A stretch of DNA of 64,000 nt, from NCBI GenBank assembly GCA_010015745.1, contig ML978154.1, positions 1,016,668 through 1,080,667 on the forward strand, read 5' to 3'. Below are positions 21,902 to 32,923 of this stretch, in pieces (position 1 is the stretch's first letter; the number at the start of each line of letters is the position of its first letter). A model generated the notes under the pieces. It ran no database searches, was not told the origin of the DNA, and was given only the letters and a program-made list of their open reading frames with translations. The position numbers were made by a program, and so were the translations under genes. Origin of the DNA: Setomelanomma holmii (taxonomy: Eukaryota; Ascomycota; Dothideomycetes; Pleosporales; Phaeosphaeriaceae).

Positions 21902-24013
21902 TCACTTGCCCTCAGCTTTCGCGATAAGCTTTTCGTCCAGTCCGACAGGCTCCCATACGCTCTTGTCCTTCTTGTCCTGGACCCAGAGAATATCGCCCTT
22001 CAGATAGGCAACTGCACCTCCTCTTCCGGTCGCACTAGCTGTGACTCTGAACAGGGGCAGGCCAGTCTTGTCGTGGGCCTCGCGCAAGGGAATCAAGAGC
22101 AAATTTTCCTCGGCGCAGAACTCCTCCACGACGTCCTTGAAGGTTGGCTCCTCGACTTGTGGTGCTGTCGGACGTGGCGGTTCCTTGTTGACGGACTTTG
22201 AGAACTGTGATGGCTCTGGAGATGCTCGTGTGCTCTCGACTCGAGGCGCGGGAAGATCAGTCAACCTTGCGTCTCCCAGGTCCAGAGCTTGATTGATGAG
22301 TGTGTAGGCTTCATCCCAGCAAGAGGCAATAGAGGGCAGCGCGTTGATACTTGCGCCAAGAATCTCGTCGCGCCACCATTCTATCCACTTCTCGACTTCT
22401 GTGAATACAACTTCTTCGCTCGACAGCCACTGGTGGATGATGTCAAGGAACTTGGGGAAGAATTGGGCCCTTAGCAGCTCTCCAATGACTTGATCCGACA
22501 CCAGACCCTTCCAAGCGAAGACTGCCTTGAGGGGCACCAAATCCTGCTCTGCTGGATTGACCTCGAAGTTGTCTCGTAGATAAGCTGCGAAGCGTGGGAC
22601 CAGGTGAGCTGTCAGAAGGTGGCCAAACTCTGCTTTGCCAAAGATTTTTCTCCAAGACTCCATACCCGCGAGTGGACCGCGAGAAAGATCAATAGATTGT
22701 AATGCATGTCGAAGCTTGCGCTTAATCTCAGAAACGAGTCCCGATCCCTTTGGATCTAGGTCAGCTGGCTTGAGGTAAGGCAACCATTCTACAATCCAAG
22801 TATGGGGGCTCTTCTTGAACTTGCGTGGATTCCACTCGTGGATTGATGTCGAAAGCTTACGCGTAACTTGATCCAGTACACGTTTTGCGACAAAAGGCGG
22901 CAGAACGGGCGTCCAGGTTTCCAGGAGATGCACCATCGGATGCGGATTTTTGACATCCCATTGTGTTACTGCTGAGCTCACTTGTGGCAGCCAGAGCTTA
23001 AGCATCATGGTTTCGTATGACGATGTTGTCCCTCGCTTGATTGCTTCCTCTTCTTCAGTTGTGTTCCGCGCCACTAACGCCTCTGACGGGTGGGTATATG
23101 CTTGCGTGGTTATTCGCCTGCTCCGCGGTTGCACAACGTCCGCCAGCTCAGAGAATGTGGCTGCGACATCCTCAAGTGCGGTGTCTAGCGGAGACCATGA
23201 GCTTATGATGTCTGAGAAGTGAGGATATATGATGGCGATCGACTCGCGGTGCAGAGGTTTCGATGGGTAGGCGGCGCGCAGTGACTTCAGGCCTTCGCAG
23301 GCGTCCTTGAATGTGCTTGAACGCAGTGATTGTAGCCTTGTCATGATGTCTTCTGCCTCTTCCATCTGTCTTTCCAAGGCATCCAGCTCTTTCTCCAGCA
23401 CCCATTCCTGGGCTGGAATCGTCTCTGCCTCGATCTGCAGTTCTTCAAAGGCTTCTGAGAAACTATTCAAGTCTCGTCGGACGCGTGCTTGTAAGGAGCT
23501 TTCGAAGGGCACGATGTCGGCACCGCGAAGGGAAACACCTGATGTGGGAGTGGACGCGCCCGTTGTCGCATCGATGATGGACTGCAGCGCCAACGGAACA
23601 TGCATGCCAGCCGCTTCCATCTCAAAGACAGTCTTCTTTGGCCTGGGAACTGCGGTGCGTGCTTCTCCTCTCGCCTTGGCTTTCTTTTCCTTCTTCTTCC
23701 TGCGCTCTTCCTCTGACGAGTCCACATATTCCTCGCCATTGGCTTCTGCTTTCCTCCGCTCTTCTCGCCGCTGTTGCTCACTCTTTTCAGCGACTATGCC
23801 AACACCGCCCTTGGTCCCTCGCAGCACAACCTGAATGGGCTCTGAAATACCCTCTCCTTCTTTTCCAAGACCGCCCTCGCCCTTGTAGCCCATTTTCGCC
23901 ATGAGCTTCGCGCCGAAGCCAGACTTGAGCTTTGCGCTCCCATCGTCAAGTTTTGGCTTCTTCTTGGGCTCCTGCCTGAAGGTGCGCTTCCGCTTCTGGC
24001 CGTCGCCCTCCAT
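21902..24013 (-). CDS. G-patch splicing factor, TFIP11/Ntr1 (Spp382)-like
   Basis: One exon encodes 703 aa. Near the N-terminus (about 31-77) is a G-patch: FGAKLMAKMGYKGEGGLGK, continuing to LRGTKGGVGIV. G-patches activate DEAH-box helicases. A basic, coiled-coil-like stretch follows, and about residues 180-640 match the GCFC-type helical region of TFIP11/Ntr1 proteins (for example LKLWLPQVSSAVTQWDVKNP and LLETWTPVLPPFV). The C-terminus (DKTGLPLFRVTA...YLKGDILWVQD) is also typical of TFIP11. These factors recruit Prp43 to release the intron lariat and disassemble the spliceosome in the nucleus. Yeast Ntr1 is of similar length. The basic N-terminus KRKRTFRQEPKKKPK is a likely nuclear localisation signal. 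Confidence 0.93.
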   Translation of the reverse strand: MEGDGQKRKRTFRQEPKKKPKLDDGSAKLKSGFGAKLMAKMGYKGEGGLGKEGEGISEPIQVVLRGTKGGVGIVAEKSEQQRREERRKAEANGEEYVDSSEEERRKKKEKKAKARGEARTAVPRPKKTVFEMEAAGMHVPLALQSIIDATTGASTPTSGVSLRGADIVPFESSLQARVRRDLNSFSEAFEELQIEAETIPAQEWVLEKELDALERQMEEAEDIMTRLQSLRSSTFKDACEGLKSLRAAYPSKPLHRESIAIIYPHFSDIISSWSPLDTALEDVAATFSELADVVQPRSRRITTQAYTHPSEALVARNTTEEEEAIKRGTTSSYETMMLKLWLPQVSSAVTQWDVKNPHPMVHLLETWTPVLPPFVAKRVLDQVTRKLSTSIHEWNPRKFKKSPHTWIVEWLPYLKPADLDPKGSGLVSEIKRKLRHALQSIDLSRGPLAGMESWRKIFGKAEFGHLLTAHLVPRFAAYLRDNFEVNPAEQDLVPLKAVFAWKGLVSDQVIGELLRAQFFPKFLDIIHQWLSSEEVVFTEVEKWIEWWRDEILGASINALPSIASCWDEAYTLINQALDLGDARLTDLPAPRVESTRASPEPSQFSKSVNKEPPRPTAPQVEEPTFKDVVEEFCAEENLLLIPLREAHDKTGLPLFRVTASATGRGGAVAYLKGDILWVQDKKDKSVWEPVGLDEKLIAKAEGK

Positions 24014-24503
24014 TGCGGCACTCAGTCTGGGGCGCTTGTCGTCTAGTGTCTACCTCGTACGCAGCGAGGGTAGGATGCGCCGGCTGCTGACTGCGCAGTG
24101 TTGCGAAAACTGACGTGGGGCGGTCGGGTCCGCAGTGAAGTTGCAAGCAGGTGGCAGCGAAACCCAGGCAGCTGAAGCACGTGATCGTTACGATGCGGCT
24201 TGCTGGAGTCGTGTCGAACCCAGGTTGACGGTCGCTGCAAGGTCTGAATTGGTAGAACAAATTGTTAGTCGCACGCGAATTGGTGAAAGACGCAGCTGCC
24301 AAGCGACCGTTGGCTCCAGCGTTCCCGTCACCCTTGCGACAACGCTGCGCTATAATTGGAAGCCGCAACGACGGACGCGGTCATCCATGCATGTTTCGGT
24401 GCAACCTCAACACGCCGTTTCCTCCTTTACCAGCATCGCGAGAAACAATACTCACCTCCCTGCCACGCCCGAATCTGGTGGGCGTTCTCCCTGTCTACCC
24501 GTC
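24014..24503. promoter_or_regulatory. Divergent promoter, TFIP11-like / Met-rich-tail protein
   Basis: 490 bp lie between two genes transcribed outward. An open frame runs through the right part into the downstream gene (from 24135), but its translation has the look of leader sequence and lacks conserved features. I therefore regard it as untranslated leader and promoter. Confidence 0.5.
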
Positions 24504-27500
24504 ATGGCGTCGCCGCCGTCAATTGCGCAGCCCGTGCCCGCTAGATCGCCCGAGAAGGCCAGTGTCGACCTGCGCCATCCCATTCCCGATCTGCAATCGC
24601 TACAAGGGGCTTACGTCGGCAACATCGAGAGACTGGAAGAGCATGCAGAGCGCATGAGTGAATCAGGGTCGGATCTCGGAGAAGAAATTCGAAGACTAAA
24701 TCTGGAATTGAAGCGATCCGACAGCCGACAATCGCGCGAAGGACCCACGCGACAGTTCAGCACTCGAAGCCGAAACGTCTCGACCAGCTCGCACGCAAAT
24801 TCGATAGTAGACGTGAACGGCGCTGCACGTTGGGGTGGCTACTCGCCGGGCGGTTACGTGACATCACCAGTGGGATCTCTCCGCTCAGGATCGTGGTCGA
24901 ACCCATCCGCCTCCATACAACGCCAGCGGTCCGAGTCGAAAGCGTCACGTCTAGGACAAGTCATGCATCCTGACGAGGTCGCAGAGGAGAGCGATGCTTT
25001 CAGAAAGCACGCAGGATCACCTCAATCGCTCAAGTCCGCCCCCCTCGCCGTGCGTAATGCCGACTCCCCGCCTCCGCAAGACACCCGACGAGTCTCATCT
25101 TTCACTCGGAAATATGATGAGATTGCAAACGAGCTCCGAGACGAGCTACGACACAGTGTTATCCTCGACCAGCCTTCCGTCCAAGCCGACGACTACCACA
25201 ATCAGTACAACAATCATCATGACTATCCAGACCGACCGCCGACTGCTGCGTCTACCGATACAACCCGCCAAGCACGTACACTGTGGCAGGACTTTGATGG
25301 CGTTCATTGTCCGGACACTGTGCCAGAAGAAGAGCCAACGCCTTCTTATGGCAGCCACAGCCGGCACTCATCATACAACAGTATGCTGAGGCAACCGTAT
25401 AGTCAGGCACAGGGTGCCCCACCACCAGATGATAGCATGGTCTTCTACCCTGCGCCTGTACCGAAGATGCTAAACCTCCCCAAGCGGCTGTCCCAGCTGC
25501 CAGCAGCCAATATCCAAGCACGACGGCGGACTCAATTGCTCGACTCCATGCAAGTTGAGAAGAGACAATCGGCACCACTCATTGGTGAAATGCTCGGGGA
25601 ACCCTCAAAGCCGAAGCAGAATAGGAAAAGCATGGCTGCTCTACCACCGCAACTGCGCGCCAGTGCCTACTTTGACCAGGTAGCACCTACACAGGAGTTT
25701 GCGGTTCAGGGAGAGTCTGCTGAAGACACTCTAGACAGTATCCTGAATGCCTCAGCACGAGCACCAGTATTCGCCTTTACTGACCATCCATTCGCTGGAC
25801 ATGTTGGGAATGAGGTCTACGGTCCCGAGCAGAGACGGAGAGCTTCCAAGCTGCCGGAAGTACCACCTACGCTTGAGGAGACGAAGAGACGGAGCTCGTT
25901 CAACCTGCTCGACACCAAACGAAACTCTAGTGGTGATCCTTTGAATAAGCTAAGGAAGCGCAACAGCTCAGCAGACATGAATTTGCTTGTCGTGATGGCT
26001 AGCGAAAGTCGGATGAGTCTTGGTGACGAACTCGACGAGCACGATCCAAATGCCCGAGGCCCTGAAGCCCAGGATGATCACACTCAAGCAAGACGGTCCC
26101 ACGACGATGAAGACGGGCGCAATCCAGATGATGTGTATGACGAAGAGCACATGGAGGATGAGCAGGAACCAGAGGAACCTGAAGAACAACCCTACTTCGG
26201 CGCTCCAACCACCTTACTCGCAGAGCTCCAGATGCGCAAGGCAAAGCAGAAATCTCGTAACTTGGTCTATCAGACTTTGGTTGACGAAGGCAAGATGCCC
26301 GTCCACAGGACGCTGCTAGAGCTCAACGACACAGCCGAGAAGGAGAAGCAGAAGCGCATGAAGAAGAAGATCAATCTTGCTTGGGAGGCAGCAGCCGAAG
26401 ATGAAGACTCTGAAGATGATGTACCGCTTGGCGTGTTATACCAAAAAAATCGGCCTACCAGGAGCGAGATGGATCGGCCTGTAGGTCTGATCGCCCAGCG
26501 AGAGCTAGAGGATCAAGAGCCTCTCAGTCGTCGTCGTGCTAGACTTCGTAGGGATGAGCCAACCAGGCGGGGACTAGGTCCGTCACCAAGTCAAGCACAT
26601 CTTGCAGTGCCCACAACGACCACACCAGGTCCGGAAACTGACGAAGAAGAGGGAGAGACTTTGGCTGACCGCATGCGTCGCTTGAAAGAAAAGAAGGAGC
26701 TCGATACAGCTCTTGGCGAGGACGTTCGTAAGAGCACAATCAGCATGGACTTTGCCAGCGAGATGCTGAACACAATTGGCGTGACGGAAGATGCGGAGAA
26801 GAACAAGCACGCTCCCCAGCCCACACCATCTCCTGGTGCGGAAGAAGAGGAGACTCTCGGTCAACGCCGGGCACGTCTGCAAGCTGAAGCTGCTGCTCGT
26901 GGTGAGACTGCACCTACGCGCCCTGGTCTTCGCACTCGCATGAGCATGGCCGATGTCCTATCCGCCAACCCGATCGACGTTCACAATCAAGCTCGCAAAA
27001 TGTCGGATCAACAGCTCATCTCACATCTTCCGGAAGGCAGTCTCCTTCAGCAGAATATCAAAGCGGAGGAACGTAGAAAAGCTGAAAGACTTCAAGCGAA
27101 CATGCGCTCGTCCAGCTTTGGCGCATACGACCCTCTCGTGCGAGCAGCCCCCGCAAAGAACGACGATGACACACCGCTCGCCCTCAAGATCCAAGCATAT
27201 AAGAACAAGATGTCCGGCCTTCCTACCACTCAAGCTCCCGGCATGATGTACAACAACATGGGCAACATGTCATCCATGACCCTCAACGACCCACGGCAAT
27301 CCATGATGGGCATGAACGGCATGGGCATGATGTCACAACCTAACCTGAACATGATGCAACAACCACAAATGATGCCCATGAACATGAACATGGGCATGAT
27401 GGGCATGCAACCCGGCATGAACTTCCAGTACCCACAAGTAAATGGCATGAATGGTATGCGCCAAAACTCCATGATGAACATGCCGATGGGCATGCAAGTG

Positions 27501-27611
27501 AATGGTATGATGATGCCTATGGGTATGAATGGCATGGGTATGATGATGCCGCCGATGGATCCGAGACAAAGAGACAACATCGATCGGTGGATGCAGGGAA
27601 TACAGCATTAG
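24504..27611 (+). CDS. Disordered/coiled-coil protein with Met-rich C-terminus
   Basis: One exon encodes 1035 aa from MASPPSIAQPVPARSPEK (24504). Upstream in-frame Met codons at 24135 and 24387 would add a leader without conserved character. A helical block, LQSLQGAYVGNIERLEEHAE, near residue 35 may form a coiled coil. The middle is disordered and acidic. Around 570-800 there are repeated charged helices: LLAELQMRKAKQKSRNLVYQ, LADRMRRLKEKKELD and LGQRRARLQAEAAARGE. The last 130 residues are dominated by Met, Gly, Asn and Gln and end DPRQRDNIDRWMQGIQH. Nothing enzymatic is visible. The layout suggests a cytoplasmic scaffold or RNA-granule type protein, but that is inference and I do not recognise the gene. 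Confidence 0.85.
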   Translation: MASPPSIAQPVPARSPEKASVDLRHPIPDLQSLQGAYVGNIERLEEHAERMSESGSDLGEEIRRLNLELKRSDSRQSREGPTRQFSTRSRNVSTSSHANSIVDVNGAARWGGYSPGGYVTSPVGSLRSGSWSNPSASIQRQRSESKASRLGQVMHPDEVAEESDAFRKHAGSPQSLKSAPLAVRNADSPPPQDTRRVSSFTRKYDEIANELRDELRHSVILDQPSVQADDYHNQYNNHHDYPDRPPTAASTDTTRQARTLWQDFDGVHCPDTVPEEEPTPSYGSHSRHSSYNSMLRQPYSQAQGAPPPDDSMVFYPAPVPKMLNLPKRLSQLPAANIQARRRTQLLDSMQVEKRQSAPLIGEMLGEPSKPKQNRKSMAALPPQLRASAYFDQVAPTQEFAVQGESAEDTLDSILNASARAPVFAFTDHPFAGHVGNEVYGPEQRRRASKLPEVPPTLEETKRRSSFNLLDTKRNSSGDPLNKLRKRNSSADMNLLVVMASESRMSLGDELDEHDPNARGPEAQDDHTQARRSHDDEDGRNPDDVYDEEHMEDEQEPEEPEEQPYFGAPTTLLAELQMRKAKQKSRNLVYQTLVDEGKMPVHRTLLELNDTAEKEKQKRMKKKINLAWEAAAEDEDSEDDVPLGVLYQKNRPTRSEMDRPVGLIAQRELEDQEPLSRRRARLRRDEPTRRGLGPSPSQAHLAVPTTTTPGPETDEEEGETLADRMRRLKEKKELDTALGEDVRKSTISMDFASEMLNTIGVTEDAEKNKHAPQPTPSPGAEEEETLGQRRARLQAEAAARGETAPTRPGLRTRMSMADVLSANPIDVHNQARKMSDQQLISHLPEGSLLQQNIKAEERRKAERLQANMRSSSFGAYDPLVRAAPAKNDDDTPLALKIQAYKNKMSGLPTTQAPGMMYNNMGNMSSMTLNDPRQSMMGMNGMGMMSQPNLNMMQQPQMMPMNMNMGMMGMQPGMNFQYPQVNGMNGMRQNSMMNMPMGMQVNGMMMPMGMNGMGMMMPPMDPRQRDNIDRWMQGIQH

Positions 27612-28240
27612 AAATGCTTGAGTTGTGTTCTTGTAGATTTTGTCTGTATTTGCATTTTCTTTAGCATAGCATTTTGGGCGTTGCGTTTTGCATTGTATGG
27701 CTTGAGGTTCCTGGCATACTCACGAAGGGCAGCGTAATTGGATATGGACACATATAGAGGCTTTGTATAAGATGTTGTTCGAACGACATACAGAGAGCAT
27801 GGGATCAATCAACTATTGCACTTCCAAACAGGCCAGATGCGAAACCGTTAAGCAAGAGTGATTGATTTCGCTTGATGTGGAAGATACCATCACTCTTCGA
27901 AGCAAGAACTCTATGTACAGTGATCTTGTAGCATAGCAGCTCAAGTGAGAGGGTGCACGCTAAGGACCCGTGAACAGGCGCAGTGCACCCCCTGCGCCGC
28001 ACAGACCCGCCGCGTCAGGAAAGTACCGACAACGCATCGAGTCTGTTTCCTCGACAATCAACAATCCTCCCGATGATTGCAGGAAATATTTCACTCAACT
28101 TGAGTGCTGCTCAAAGGCTATAATAACTCGACCGACAACTAGCTTGCAGCCTGCAAGACTAATCCGTGGAACCCCTCGAATTGATCAAGACCATCGTGTA
28201 ACCGCTTACAGCTTCCTAATTGAGCGGCGAGCACTTCAAA
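27612..28240. other. Intergenic, 3' flank and CCCH gene promoter
   Basis: 630 bp without a supportable gene. The left part is AT-rich 3' flank of the Met-rich-tail gene. The right part precedes the CCCH-protein ATG at 28241. Confidence 0.45.
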
Positions 28241-30067
28241 ATGTTGGCCGATGGCAAAATCGACTCGCTCGACACTCACCTTGAGCAATTCAAGCTTAAT
28301 AACCAGACTGCCCAGAACGATCTGCAGGTACAAGAGCTCCTCGCTTCCTCGTACTGAGACTTAGCTGATCGCAACCAGAACCTCCTCCGGGAATATGGCC
28401 AACTGCTAGATGACTACAAGGATCTAAAGAAAGCATACGAAGCGAAGGGAACGAAGTCAGTAGCTAAAGCTACGCCAATTACCACGACTACGGTATCAGC
28501 AGAGAAGGCTCGCAACCCCTATGTTCTGGTCCTCATTGATGGGAACGGGTACATCGTGAGTAACGGCCAGGACACCACCTAGGTTGTCACTAATCAAGTC
28601 AAGTTCAACGATGAGCTCATTCGCGATAAAGAAGAAGGTGGTATGCGTGCCGCCCGGATGTTGAACCATGCAGTAGAAAAATATCTACATCAGAGCGTCC
28701 CAGAGGCCCGCAATGCCCGAGTCTTAGTTCGAATCTACGCCGACCTCACCAACTTGTCTAAACAGCTAGCCAAGTCAAAATTGTCGGGCTTAGAGAAGCG
28801 CTCACTCGCACTATTCTCTGCAGCCTTTACGCGTGCAATTAGTCTTTTCGACTTTGTCGATGCTCTCGATGAGGAGGGGACGAAGTTCAAGATCAGTGGT
28901 ATGTTCCTTGACATGACGCTCTACATCTTGAGGTCAGCCCGCTGATCATCTCTTAGAGCAAGTTAAGATCGCCTCAGAGGATAGTGCTTGCAGCCATGTT
29001 TTGTTTGCAGGATGCCATGAGAGCGCATATATCTCATCGCTTGTCCCTCTCCGTGGTATGCGCGAGAAGATTACGCTAGTGCAGGGTGCTGGATGGAACT
29101 CCGAGTTTCATCAATTTGATCTGAACGTGACGCAGTTCCCTACTATCTTCCGATGGTCAGATCTGCCAGCAGCGGCCCCGAGTATCAAGGCGGCACCGGT
29201 TAATGGCGCAGCTAAGACTGTGCCAAAGAAGGCTGGCCCTACTGTGCCAACTGGTCCACGCCATGCTGATTCGTGGCGCAACGATAACAACAGTCAGAGA
29301 GGCTCTGCCTTTGATGATGAAAGATCTTCCTCATTTGCCACGAATGGCTACAACGCTGACAACACGACAAACTATGGTAGTAACGCCGCGAGCTCGCACA
29401 AGTCATCTCAGCAGCTATGCAAGTACTTCCCGAAGGTATTGATGAAAATGAACGCCACCATAGCTGATTCTTTCGCTGAAGTATACAGGGCTCCTGCCAC
29501 TTCGGAAATAAGTGCAGCTTTCAACATGTTCCTTCGACACTCAACACTGCAAATCAGCCAGGTCAGGGTGCTGTCAGGGATCGTTCCAATATATCGGCGT
29601 ACCTCCCAACAAGCGCAGCGCCTGGCTACATACCTATCAACAATGATGGTCAACGCCTCGATCTGTACATGCGCCCTCCTACTCAAGATGAATGGTCCAT
29701 CTATAACTCACGCTTTCATAAGCAGAAGCCATGCAACAGCTTCCACCTCCAACGCGTCTGCACCACATTCGGCTGCCCATACGACCATCAAGAGCTGGAG
29801 CCCGAGGCTCGTCATGTTCTCGAGTATGTGCTGAAGTGCAACGCGTGTCCCAAAAAGAGTGGCTGCAGGGCAAGTGAGTGCTTCTACGGCCACATCTGCC
29901 AGAAGGATGGATGCAATGGACAGATGAAGGGGTGCAGGATGAAGCCTGACTTCCATAGTGTGGATCCGAAGTTGGCCAACATGGTACCCGCGGACGATGA
30001 AGAGGAGCTTGTGCATGGAGAAGTGGAGGAATTGCAAATACCGGACGAGAACGAGTACATGTGGTAG
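28241..30067 (+). CDS. CCCH zinc-finger protein with N-terminal coiled coil, five exons
   Basis: The model is join(28241-28327, 28379-28555, 28604-28898, 28957-29435, 29489-30067), 538 aa; every join keeps the frame. The N-terminus is a coiled coil (NDLQ joined to NLLREYGQLLDDYKDLKKAY). Residues about 70-300 form a domain common in filamentous ascomycetes beside CCCH fingers (NPYVLVLIDGNGYI, YADLTNLSKQLAKSKLSG, FDFVDALDEEGTKFKI). I recall it as a DUF in the 79xx series but have not checked. Finger 1, CKYFPK-GSCHFGNKCSFQH, is created across intron 4 and is C-x7-C-x5-C-x3-H. Finger 2 is CNSFHLQRVCTTFGCPYDH (C-x8-C-x4-C-x3-H), followed by a Cys cluster CNACPKKSGCRASEC. RNA binding is likely. Without the introns the gene looks riddled with stops; with them it is intact. 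Confidence 0.88.
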
Positions 30068-30556
30068 GCAGGCCTGTCACACTGGCGGACCAGAAGAGCA
30101 GGATCTAGACGGAAATCTATGGCATTCTAGCACGACATAGGGCTGATCTTCAGCGTCCGCAATAGTCATCGACTGCTGAGGCTATGATCAAGGGTCTGGA
30201 AGAACAGATGGAAGATGATCGGGCATCATGTGGTACACAAGTAATGAGTTACACTGGACCATTTGGGGACAATGATGGTACCGATAGTAAGGTTTGCAGG
30301 GTAGCTATAGTCCAAAAGGCTTACGCAACTAACTTGCTATATGTTACTGACCAACCGTCCGAGAATTCCAGTTACACTCTCTACATGTATATCATGTTTC
30401 CAAGTCCTTCACCATGCACTTTTTCCAATCCAAGGTATCAAACGCCACCCAATGCAACGCTAAAGCGAGTGTCAGAACACAGACAAATCTCGAACCAATT
30501 CCCTCACATCTCTTTCAAGAACGCCATACCAAACCCAAATGGCCATACAGAGATGA

Positions 30557-31611
30557 TCACTTCCGCTCCTGCCCTGAGTTATACTTATAACCCCCACCCT
30601 CACCCTCCCCATCAACCTCCACCGGCCTCTGCATCCCATCCACCTCCACAACTCCATATCTCCCCGGCCCCATACCCGGATACTGCGGCATCGCATCGCT
30701 TGGCCTATCCACTAGTCCATCATGTTGCTGCCAGTCTTTTCCTGGTTGATGCGTTGTCGGGAAGCCGAAAGGGTTGTATTCCGACACGCCATGCGGATCA
30801 TGGAATTGTGTGACTGGTGGGTGTGCGTTTCTATGGGCCTTGTTCTTCCGGCGACGATGGAGTAAGAAAGCAGCGAGGACGATGATACTAAGAATTGTAC
30901 ACCCACCAATCGTCCCGCCTACAACAACCCCGATGCTGGGTTTCTTGGCCGTGGAACCGGGCGTGAGCGTCGGCGTGCTACTCGGCGTCACAGCGACCGT
31001 GACCGTCCTATACAATTCCCCAGGCACACTACTCTGTACACCCCAACTCCTCTGCACAGTGCTCGTGAATGCCGAAGTGGTGCAGCCATGCTGCGTCATG
31101 ACTGTCTTGCTGTACTGGAAGATCCAGCGGTAACACTGCGGACTAGCGGAGTCTGTGCATTTGGCAATCTGGCTGTTACTGGAGCACAAGGCGTCGGTAC
31201 AGAGCGTGGACATGGCAGCGGACGGGATACATGTTGTCGGGATGGTGCATGCGGAGAGCGAGGAGGGGTCACAGCAGCCGTGTACGCCGTAGAGAGTATT
31301 TGTTGCGCAGATGAAGTTTGTGTTGGAGCATGTTATTGAAGAATCTTGTCAAATATTAGTAACATTTGGGGTGAAGTAGGCTGGCAGCAAGTACCAGATG
31401 ATCCGGATAGGAAGCCGCATGTGTTGTCGCCTTCGAGAGTTTGGCGCTTGAATAGCTCGAAGCCTGGGAAGTAGGGTGCTGGAGTTGGTGCTGGACTCCA
31501 ATTGTCTGCTGCTGGTGCGAAGAGTGTGGGTTCTGGTAATGCCCATGGGAAGGCTGCTGCGAATGCGGCAGCTGGTGCTAGCAGCACACAAATGACGTGT
31601 GTCAACAGCAT
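30557..31611 (-). CDS. Cys-rich secreted/type I membrane protein, two exons
   Basis: The model is complement(30557-31344, 31395-31611), 334 aa. A signal peptide (MLLTHVICVLLAPAAAFAAA) is followed by a Pro-rich spacer. Then comes a Cys-rich ectodomain spanning the intron: DNTCGFLSGSS to ITCSNTNFICATNTLYGVHG, then repeated Cys up to about residue 150. A Thr/Ser stalk (TVAVTPSSTPTLTPGST) leads to one transmembrane helix (IGVVVGGTIGGCTILSIIVL) and a basic anchor, HRRRKNK. The cytosolic tail is Gly/Pro/Tyr-rich. This is the layout of fungal cell-surface sensor-like proteins, but it is not a WSC domain by Cys pattern and the ligand is unknown. The intron has donor GTACTT and a TTACTAAT branch. Confidence 0.82.
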
Positions 31612-32923
31612 CGTGGTTCCATGTGAGATTGAAGCTGAGAGCGAAATGCTTCCTCCAGCTCAAACACTCCTCAATGAGATCAAGATTAAATCGGCATGAC
31701 ACGCTGGGGTGCCGTCGTGAAGTTGCAAAGTGCGAAAGCTCACGTAGATCGTTACGCGAAGAAGCAGACTATAAGAGGCTCCAGCTGGGGTGGGCTGAGC
31801 CAAATGCGGCCGGGTCCCCAGCAGGGTAAGCTTCAAGCTCCCTTGTGTAATCGGTTCATTTGCGGCTAGCGAGCCTGGTGTGTCGCTCAGATCATGCGGG
31901 TAAGCCAACCTTGAAGTACGTTGGCGTATGCAGCGCAAACACATCTCCCACCCTGAACAACGAATGACGATGCGCGTACAAAGCCATCGCACACGTAAAC
32001 ATAAAAAGTTGCCCACTGAAAGAAAAGAAGGTCGCAGACATGGCTGCTGGGTACGCAGGTAAGCATGTCGGGGCTGAGCAGGTGCCGGTTGGAAGGGTGG
32101 TTGGCGATTGGGTCAGAGCGCGCATGTGGCTTACTCTGGGGACACAAATATAGCAGTGCGTCCGTTTGGAGGGCGAGCTGTACGATGATGCTCGAACCCT
32201 CCCTCGATGATGTGGTACATGGGATTCATCGAATGATGTTGCTGTCTAAGATCCGAAGGTCTGGAGTCGAGGAAGATGAAACACATATCGATGATGTCCA
32301 CGTGGGATACAGACACTGCCTCCATGCACAATCGTTCGTGGTTGGTTCGTGCTTACTCAGAACAGCGGCATGTCAAGTGAAACTGCCGCATGCTAACAAA
32401 GAAGAAAGTCGCAGAAAGTCAAGGATCAAAGAAAATGACAATAAGTGCAATAGTTGAAACGAAAGTTCTTTGATGCCTTTCCGGAGCTAGATTCCAAAGC
32501 GATGTTTCAGCTCGTCCTCCTATCAAGGGAGACTTTGCGTTGGCCAATGCTGGAGACCCATGGGTGTCGAGAGCAATGTCGCAAGTTGCTTCTGCGTGCA
32601 ACATCGCCTGCGCAAGCACTTCTGGATGTCTCTGGTGAAGCACCGGCTGGGGCGTGACACAATTCTTCCAGTCCGCCGCTGAGTCCATGTTCGATTGCTG
32701 GCCAGAGCCGGGTATGCCGCAAATTGAGGAACAGAAGTGGACATTTCCTCCTCTTTCGAAGTTGTGTACTGTATATACATTTGAGATCCTATCCCCAACG
32801 CCTGCCCAAAGTCATGATGTAGACAACTCCGCCAATGCGCGCAAACTCGATGCATCGTTCGTTCCGCCGTTCAATTGGGTATACAGGTGGTGTACAGAAT
32901 AAATTGGAGCTACGGATGCTCGC
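31612..32923. other. Intergenic, 1.3 kb
   Basis: Only short, overlapping frames (up to 130 codons) occur, with no motif and no plausible splicing. The left part is the promoter side of the Cys-rich membrane protein. The right end abuts the stop codon of the Mrp10 gene. Confidence 0.35.

Noticed and set aside
24135..24503. 123-residue N-terminal extension of the Met-rich-tail protein
   Set aside because: The extra sequence looks like translated leader; the conserved start is MASPPS at 24504.
27230..27608. Met/Ile/His-rich minus-strand frames
   Set aside because: Antisense shadows of the Met-rich coding sequence.
28556..28603. CCCH gene as a pseudogene with an in-frame stop (TAG at 28580)
   Set aside because: The stop lies in an intron with donor GTGAGT and CACTAATC branch; splicing gives a fully open frame.
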